Origin: Tigriopus japonicus
Lineage: Eukaryota; Arthropoda; Copepoda; Harpacticoida; Harpacticidae
Assembly: GCA_010645155.1 (NCBI GenBank)
Contig: CM021312.1
Coordinates: 6,415,837 to 6,479,836, forward strand
DNA: 64,000 nt
Direction: 5' to 3'
Shown here in pieces: positions 59,008-64,000 of this stretch; the stretch's first letter is position 1; every line of letters begins with the position of its first letter. The notes under the pieces were generated by a model. The model made no database searches. It was not told where the DNA came from and saw nothing but the letters and a program-made list of their open reading frames with translations. The position numbers and the translations under genes were made by a program.

Positions 59008-61633
59008 ATGGGTTATGCCTTTAGCAAACACTACTACCAAATTACGGATGACGAGATCAAGGCTATTAAAAAAGAGACCGGGTTCTCGACTTCCCATGTC
59101 AAACGGCTTTTTAACCGATTCCAACACATTGATTCCGATGGACGAGGCTATCTTATACGAAGTGACTTCGAAAATATCAACGAGGTAAGATTTCGGGTAA
59201 GGCAAACCTTCAATGGACTCTCTGAAACATTCGCTTTAAAACCAGGTTTAAGAGCAATTTTGAGCCAGCCTTTCGGATCAAGTTCAGTTTCGAGTATTTG
59301 GACGATACAAAGCAAGTCTAGTTTTACTTAACTTGGACAATACACTAGGCAAGGATTTCTCTGACAAAAAGATTATTTTTGCAACTTTTTTATGATTAGG
59401 CATATTTTGAAGGACACTTTTTTTAAAGCAATTGAACTTTTTTCAACTACAAATTAAAATTGCAGTTTTAATTACTTCAGATCAAATTTTACACTAAGAT
59501 ATCATGTTTACCAAAATTCTTTTGTGCAATATTCCATCAGGATAAAAATAGGCAGAAGTAGGTTTGGGCGTGAAAATAGACCTAATTTAATTTATCGAAA
59601 TCATGTCACTATAACTCTAACAAATTTTATTGCAGCCAATGTAATTGTAATTGATAACAATTTGAAAGTAAATCACACAGGTCTGCTCTTAACTCGTTCA
59701 GTAACAAAGTTCATTTGTTCTCGCTAAATTTTCATTTCATCAATGAGGAAAGCCAAAGCAATAAAAAATCAACTGGCATTTCAACAATTGAGTAAACTGA
59801 AAGTTAAAAAGTAATGTCTTTTTGTTAACTGCCCACCCCAGCGGCAGCTTTGCAAACTTAAACTTGATTTGAACATGAAAAGTAGTGATGGACTGAAAGG
59901 GCTCTTAACCGAGACCAAAAGTTTCGCCGGAAAGGGAACTTAATCGAAACCGAAAGCAAAACCGAAATTAGCTGACTAAAGAATTGTGCAGATAGAAAAT
60001 CATTGTGAAACCTAAATTTATCATGTAGACGACGTTGGGTAATGCTAAATTACGAGAAACAATCTGAAAAATTGAGTTTTAGAGGCTTTTGGTTTCGGTA
60101 GGCATAACCGAAACCGCGATTTCGGCCAAAGCTTTTTCGGTCCATCACTAATGAACAGTGTGAAATTTGGCGCAAGTGTGACAATCTGGCGCAAATATAC
60201 ACATTGACCACACTCCTGTATAAAAATCAAAAATCAAAACCACCAAGGTTACCAAACTACTTCTGTTTAAATCGACCGGTGCTTTATTTTCAAATTATCT
60301 TTTTTAACATCTTGGAAAGGGGAAACTTTGACATGTTGGCCAAAAATGCCTAGATGCATGCATTTTCTTATTCACAAAACGCCATTTCAAAAGGAAAAAG
60401 AAAAAAAAGAAAATGAGAAATGTTTATTATTTGAATTGTTTGATTCCTCCCATGATTGATTGACTCACCAGTAAAAAAAGATTTATTAAACTTAACAAAG
60501 CCCCTTTGCTGCCTGATCAATGCCTACTTTACTTTCAATTTCTCACATCGTCCATTCTTAGACAAGGTTATAAGCACTAGGTATTCCATTCGAAAAGAAA
60601 ATACGCGACTAAGTTTTCTCTTTCTCTTTCTTATTTTTTATCATCCATTATTTTTCGTTTTCGTGCCCAGTTTCTGGTGAAAACTAGTAACAGCTTCGGG
60701 CCTAAAAAATATCCGTTCATAAAGCATAAGACTTTGTGTAATAATTGAAATTTCATTTCATAATTTGTCTATGATGCCAATTGAACAAAAATATGATGAT
60801 TATGATGATGATGGTGCTTTATTAAGGGTCTCGAGTCAAAAGATACAAAATGAAAGAAGTGCTGAATAATTGAGATAGGTCATCCGATAAACCAAACGGT
60901 TTGTTTTAGTGGGACAAGAAATAAGTACAATACAATACAAAAAGCCATTTTGCAGTTTGCAAATTAGTAACGTTTAATGGTCTGGATGAAGTTAAATAGT
61001 CTTAACTTCAGTTTTTTTCTTCTTTTCATTCTAGATTGCATTAAACCCTATGGGAGACAGACTCATTGAACTCTTTTTCCCCAACAATGCTGGACGAGTT
61101 TACTTTCCAGAATTTGCCAAACAATTTGCAGTCTTTCGTCCAGTGAAAGTTAACACTCCCGGTTATGCAGTCAATTCTCGAGATGCCAAGGTATGAAAGT
61201 GACTTAAGATCAAATCTGTACACAGGATTCGTTCTCTGTTTTATTTACGTTTTATTTTTGTTTCATAACAGGATTTAAATCTTACGATGTGTTTTCTCGT
61301 TTTCTGTAGCTGAAGTTCCTATATTCTTTGATGGATGGTAATAAAGATGGAAAAGTGGATCGAGAGGATATCTTTGATGTCTTGGAGCTTATGATGGGAG
61401 CAAAAGTCGAGTAAGATACCAAACAGAACAGTTTTTCATACCCAAACTAAGCATTCAAGTTGATGACTTGGATCATTTTAAATTTTAGCACTGAACAACT
61501 CAATCTGATCGCTGCAAGAATCATTGACGAAGCTGATACAAATCACGATGGTGTCATCTCCATTCACGAATTCCAAAAGATCACGGAAGAACTAGAAGTG
61601 GGTGTAAAGATGTCCTTCATTTCATTCAGATAA
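59008..61633 (+). CDS. Calcineurin B homologous protein (CHP1-like)
   Basis: EF-hand protein of the CHP/tescalin branch of the calcineurin B superfamily; vertebrate members bind and regulate Na+/H+ exchangers and act in trafficking. Exons 59008-59184, 61035-61190, 61310-61410 and 61489-61633 join in phase 0, 0, 2 to 192 residues (human CHP1 195). The start is taken at MG (59008), giving a myristoylation-type N-terminus; an in-frame ATG at 58957 is upstream of a probable acceptor AG. Matches to CHP1 are IKAIKKETGFS, IALNPMGDRLIELFFP, FRPV, NSRDAKLKF and a C-terminal KMSFISF. EF3 (DGNKDGKVDRED) and EF4 (DTNHDGVISIHE) look able to bind Ca2+. The first two hands are degenerate, as in the family. 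CHP1 versus another paralogue is not settled. The first intron is 1.85 kb. Confidence 0.9.
59885..60148. mobile_element. TA-flanked MITE, copy 2
   Basis: The left end is GTGATGGACTGAAAGGGC preceded by TA. The right end is TTTTTCGGTCCATCAC followed by TA. The interior again carries CCGAAACCG and TTTCGGCC blocks. It is shorter than the copy at 14941-15288. It lies in the first intron of the CHP-like gene. Confidence 0.75.
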
Positions 61634-62001
61634 CAAATTAAGAGGAACCATTTACTCTAAAAAATCTTTTCAACTTGCAATATTGTGTTTTGAAAAATAT
61701 AAACCAGACCCAATATTTTTGGTTTGAAAGATGTGTTAAAGTGTAGTTGTTATGATCAATTTATATTCCACATGTGCCACATTTATTGAATTTAAAAGAT
61801 AAAGTTGAGCCATCCAACGAAGGAGAAGGATGAGTTCAAAAAATTATCTAGGTTTCAAAACACACAAGTAGAAACTATTAAATCCATCATTACAGAACAT
61901 ATATTTTGCAAATGACATACTCATAACTTATTGACAACAATTGGCAGAATTGAGTAATTGGATCAAAATAGAAAATGCACTTGTGAGAGTATCTCGTCGA
62001 T

Positions 62002-62283
62002 CTATACAGATAAGGGGTCCTCAGGATTTGGGTTTGGGTTTGCACTTGGGGTTTCTGAGTTGGATTCGCCCGCCAAGTTTTGCGCTAAAGCTCGTTCTTT
62101 ACGTTCCCGTAATTTTGCGATGGATAACTCTATGTTGGCGATCTCATTGGCTTTTTTGCGCTCGATTTCATGGAGAATCTCGTCATGTCGACGTCTGTCT
62201 TCTTCTCGTCGTTTCCGCTCTGACATTGCCAACTTATTAAGTCTCGCCGCTTCTCTTTCTTCCTCAAGGATTTCTAACTTGAG
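62002..62283 (-). CDS. Terminal exon of an unidentified coiled-coil protein
   Basis: The - strand frame from an acceptor (TTGTTTTTTAG at 62284-62294) to a TAG at 62002-62004 encodes 93 residues. They are strongly charged with a helical coiled-coil pattern: LKLEILEEEREAARLNKLAM, then ERKRREEDRRRHDEILHEIE, then IANIELSIAKLRERKERAL. A short acidic/polar tail NPNPNPEDPLSV follows. The acceptor leaves phase 0. I could not identify the upstream exons. An open - strand frame at 62598-62900 might hold one, but its splice phase does not fit. The family is not recognised. The last exon is convergent with the CHP-like gene. Confidence 0.55.
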   Translation of the reverse strand, partial: LKLEILEEEREAARLNKLAMSERKRREEDRRRHDEILHEIERKKANEIANIELSIAKLRERKERALAQNLAGESNSETPSANPNPNPEDPLSV

Positions 62284-62579
62284 CTAAAAAACAACAATCA
62301 CAACAATAAAAATCCTACACGTTTAAAGATGTATGGGTGAATATTCTTCGTCTTGAGTGACAATATTCTTTTATAAAGCAAATAAAGCGGATCAAGGGGA
62401 AGAACAAACAAGATCTGTATGGAATAGTATCCTTTGTTCTTACAAGAACCACTGGATTTCTCTGAATCATGAGACTATGAGCAATAATTTTGATTTCCAA
62501 AAGGAAGAAATTGAGTTCTTCTACAAGCCTTTATGTTGTAGTAATATTTCTATTTAACAAAACATCTTAGTCGAGAGTC

Positions 62580-62690
62580 TTGCTCTCTCAAAGTTCACTA
62601 CATGTTTCCACACAGAATGAATGAATGAATGAATGAATGAATGAATGAATGAATGAATGAATGAATGAATGCCCTCTTCTGGTTATAAGA
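62580..62690. repeat. (GAAT)n microsatellite within a dispersed repeat
   Basis: About fourteen GAAT tetramers run at 62616-62671. The flanks (CTCTCTCAAAG before, GCCCTCTTCTGGT after) match the 8.7-kb repeat, where only two GAAT units precede ACTAGCCCTTTTCTGGT. The microsatellite therefore expanded from a short GAAT pair in that repeat. Confidence 0.85.
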
Positions 62691-63047
62691 GATGGATAAA
62701 AGATGTTCAAGTGAGTTTCTTAAATCATACCGCCAGCAGTTAAATTGGCTATGCTGGGTTGCTCGAACTATTTTGGCGAAGTTTCCAAGGAATCTTTGAA
62801 TGGGCGCTGAAATAAAATAACTTTGGTTTGCCAAAATATGGGCCGTGAAAGTCATCACAATGACCCAATTACCAATGAAAATATCTTTTAAATCGCTCAC
62901 TTAAACAACTTTCTGTGTGGAATCGGAGAAAAAAACCGCCCGGGTATTTCGGTTGTTTTTTGCGGGCGGGTTTTTTGTTTCAGGGGTTCTCATTTTTTTC
63001 GGGTTTTTTGATATTTTTGGTTTCTTTGATTTTATTATTCATATTTA

Positions 63048-63736
63048 CAGCGGCCGAAAATATTTAATTTTGAAAGCCAAATATTTAAATAGTATGTAAG
63101 GAAAAACTATCAAAATATTTATAAAAATATTTAAATTACACCCAAATATTAAAAAATATTTAAATTTGTGAGGAATTTGGAGCAATAAATTGGTATTTCT
63201 GAAATTTTTGATTAAAAAAATCCAAATATTTGATGAAAAATTGGTAATGGCAGAAATATAAGTAAACAAATCTTCAGGGCTAAAAAATCATACCGGGAGT
63301 GAAAATTGGTTATTCTTGGTAGTCCCTACTTATATCCTACATTTAATTTATACATTTTACTGCCTAAGATTTCGTTGAGTATTCAAACTAGAGTTTCCAT
63401 ATTTTTTTCCTGTTGGAGTTACGGTTTTCTATTTAAGATTAAAATCCATTTATGTAATTTTGAGGCCAATCAGACCAAGTATTTATTTCCCACGCATATT
63501 TTCCATTTTAGTTTGCCTATCAAAAAAAGTCATAAAAGTTTTAAAAAATGGAAGATTTTATGTCAAAATTTGAAAAGATTTGCTGAAATTGTGGAGATTC
63601 TTGGAATATTTCAGTGAAAAAGGGGAATTTTCCTTTTATTTTAGAGGAAAAGGCCCAAATATTTAAAAACTGCTCAAAAACGCAAAATATTTAAATTAGA
63701 TATTTCTTATTTAATTAAATATTTTCGGTCGCTCTA
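63048..63736. repeat. AT-rich element with AAATATTT arrays and inverted ends
   Basis: AGCGGCCGAAAATATTTAAT begins near 63049. The far side ends near 63735 with TTAAATATTTTCGGTCGCT, the inverse with one mismatch. The interior has many copies of AAATATTT, itself palindromic. No target duplication is clear. The layout resembles the other array-bearing elements in the window. A short inverted repeat AAAACCGCCCG / CGGGCGGGTTTT lies just upstream at 62932-62977. Confidence 0.55.
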
Positions 63737-64000
63737 GTCATGAGTCAGTTGATGTAGTCTATCTTGACTTTGCCAAGGCCTTCGATAAGGTAGATCATGG
63801 TCTTTTGCTCGATCAACTCAAAGAGTTAGGGGTCCAGGGTAAGGTCCTGACTTGGATTGATAGTTTTATAAACGAAAGGAAGCAAATAGTTAAAGTCGAA
63901 GGATCTTTTAGCGGCATGTATGATGTCAAGTCAGGTGTTCCGCAAGGTTCAATTTTAGGTCCGCTCTTGTTTATTCTCTTTATTGCTCCTCTCCAGAAGT
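63733..64000 (+). pseudogene. 5'-truncated LINE reverse transcriptase, continues past the window
   Basis: The + strand frame begins abruptly inside the RT palm, SHESVDVVYLDFAKAFDKVD. It continues through [19 protein letters not shown] to IAPLQK at the window end. Upstream is AT-rich repeat rather than the expected earlier RT sequence, so the copy is truncated at its 5' end. The IAPLQ ending matches the LINE at 29180-30300. The part seen has no stop. It is cut by the window edge. Confidence 0.85.

Noticed and set aside
62598..62900. First exon of the coiled-coil gene on the - strand
   Set aside because: The visible donor leaves phase 2, but the 62283 acceptor needs phase 0, and much of the frame is the GAAT microsatellite.

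Overview
This is a eukaryotic, AT-rich, intron-containing nuclear window from an animal. The best-conserved genes (calcineurin B, medium-chain acyl-CoA dehydrogenase, FAAH2-like hydrolase, C1orf50 and C19orf47 homologues, a CHP-like EF-hand protein) are metazoan. The paired FkbM/Star-like genes and the abundance of repeats suggest an arthropod, probably a crustacean such as a copepod; that placement is an inference from gene content only.

Layout. 1-10.2 kb has no gene I can support. It holds foldback repeats, a 127-bp tandem duplication, a ~240-bp satellite (3.7-7.0 kb) interrupted by a 1.15-kb hAT-like element with a perfect 8-bp target duplication, an antisense LINE tail and a 30-bp minisatellite. 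10.2-20.0 kb is a four-exon + strand C19orf47/SAM-like gene whose introns are full of MITEs and foldbacks. 21.6-24.6 kb is a six-exon + strand gene for a secreted protein with dibasic sites, a candidate neuropeptide precursor. 25-27.8 kb is a mobile-element cluster (gypsy relic, 1.28-kb hAT-like element, inverted-array element). 28.1-31.7 kb is the - strand C1orf50 (DUF2452) gene, with LINE relics and a hAT MITE in its last intron. 33.35-36.3 kb is mitochondrial MCAD. 37.85-45.4 kb is calcineurin B, whose 7-kb intron carries an apparently intact two-ORF LINE in antisense. 46.96-52.4 kb is a tandem pair of FkbM-domain genes. 52.75-54.55 kb is a convergent - strand FAAH2-like gene. 59.0-61.6 kb is a CHP1-like EF-hand gene. 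62.0-62.3 kb is a terminal coiled-coil exon on the - strand. The window ends in an AT-rich element and a 5'-truncated LINE reverse transcriptase.

The host genes are unrelated housekeeping or signalling genes, not an operon or cluster. Two EF-hand proteins of the calcineurin-B superfamily lie about 14 kb apart, and the only clear local duplication is the FkbM pair. Exon boundaries were read by eye: each junction given has GT/AG ends, keeps reading phase, and where the family is known restores its conserved order.

The least expected signal is the set of non-autonomous DNA elements. Several are bounded by terminal inverted repeats with 8-bp duplications, and several carry internal or subterminal short-period arrays. 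Others are simple foldbacks, including an 88-bp near-perfect hairpin next to a splice acceptor. No transposase for them was seen in the window.
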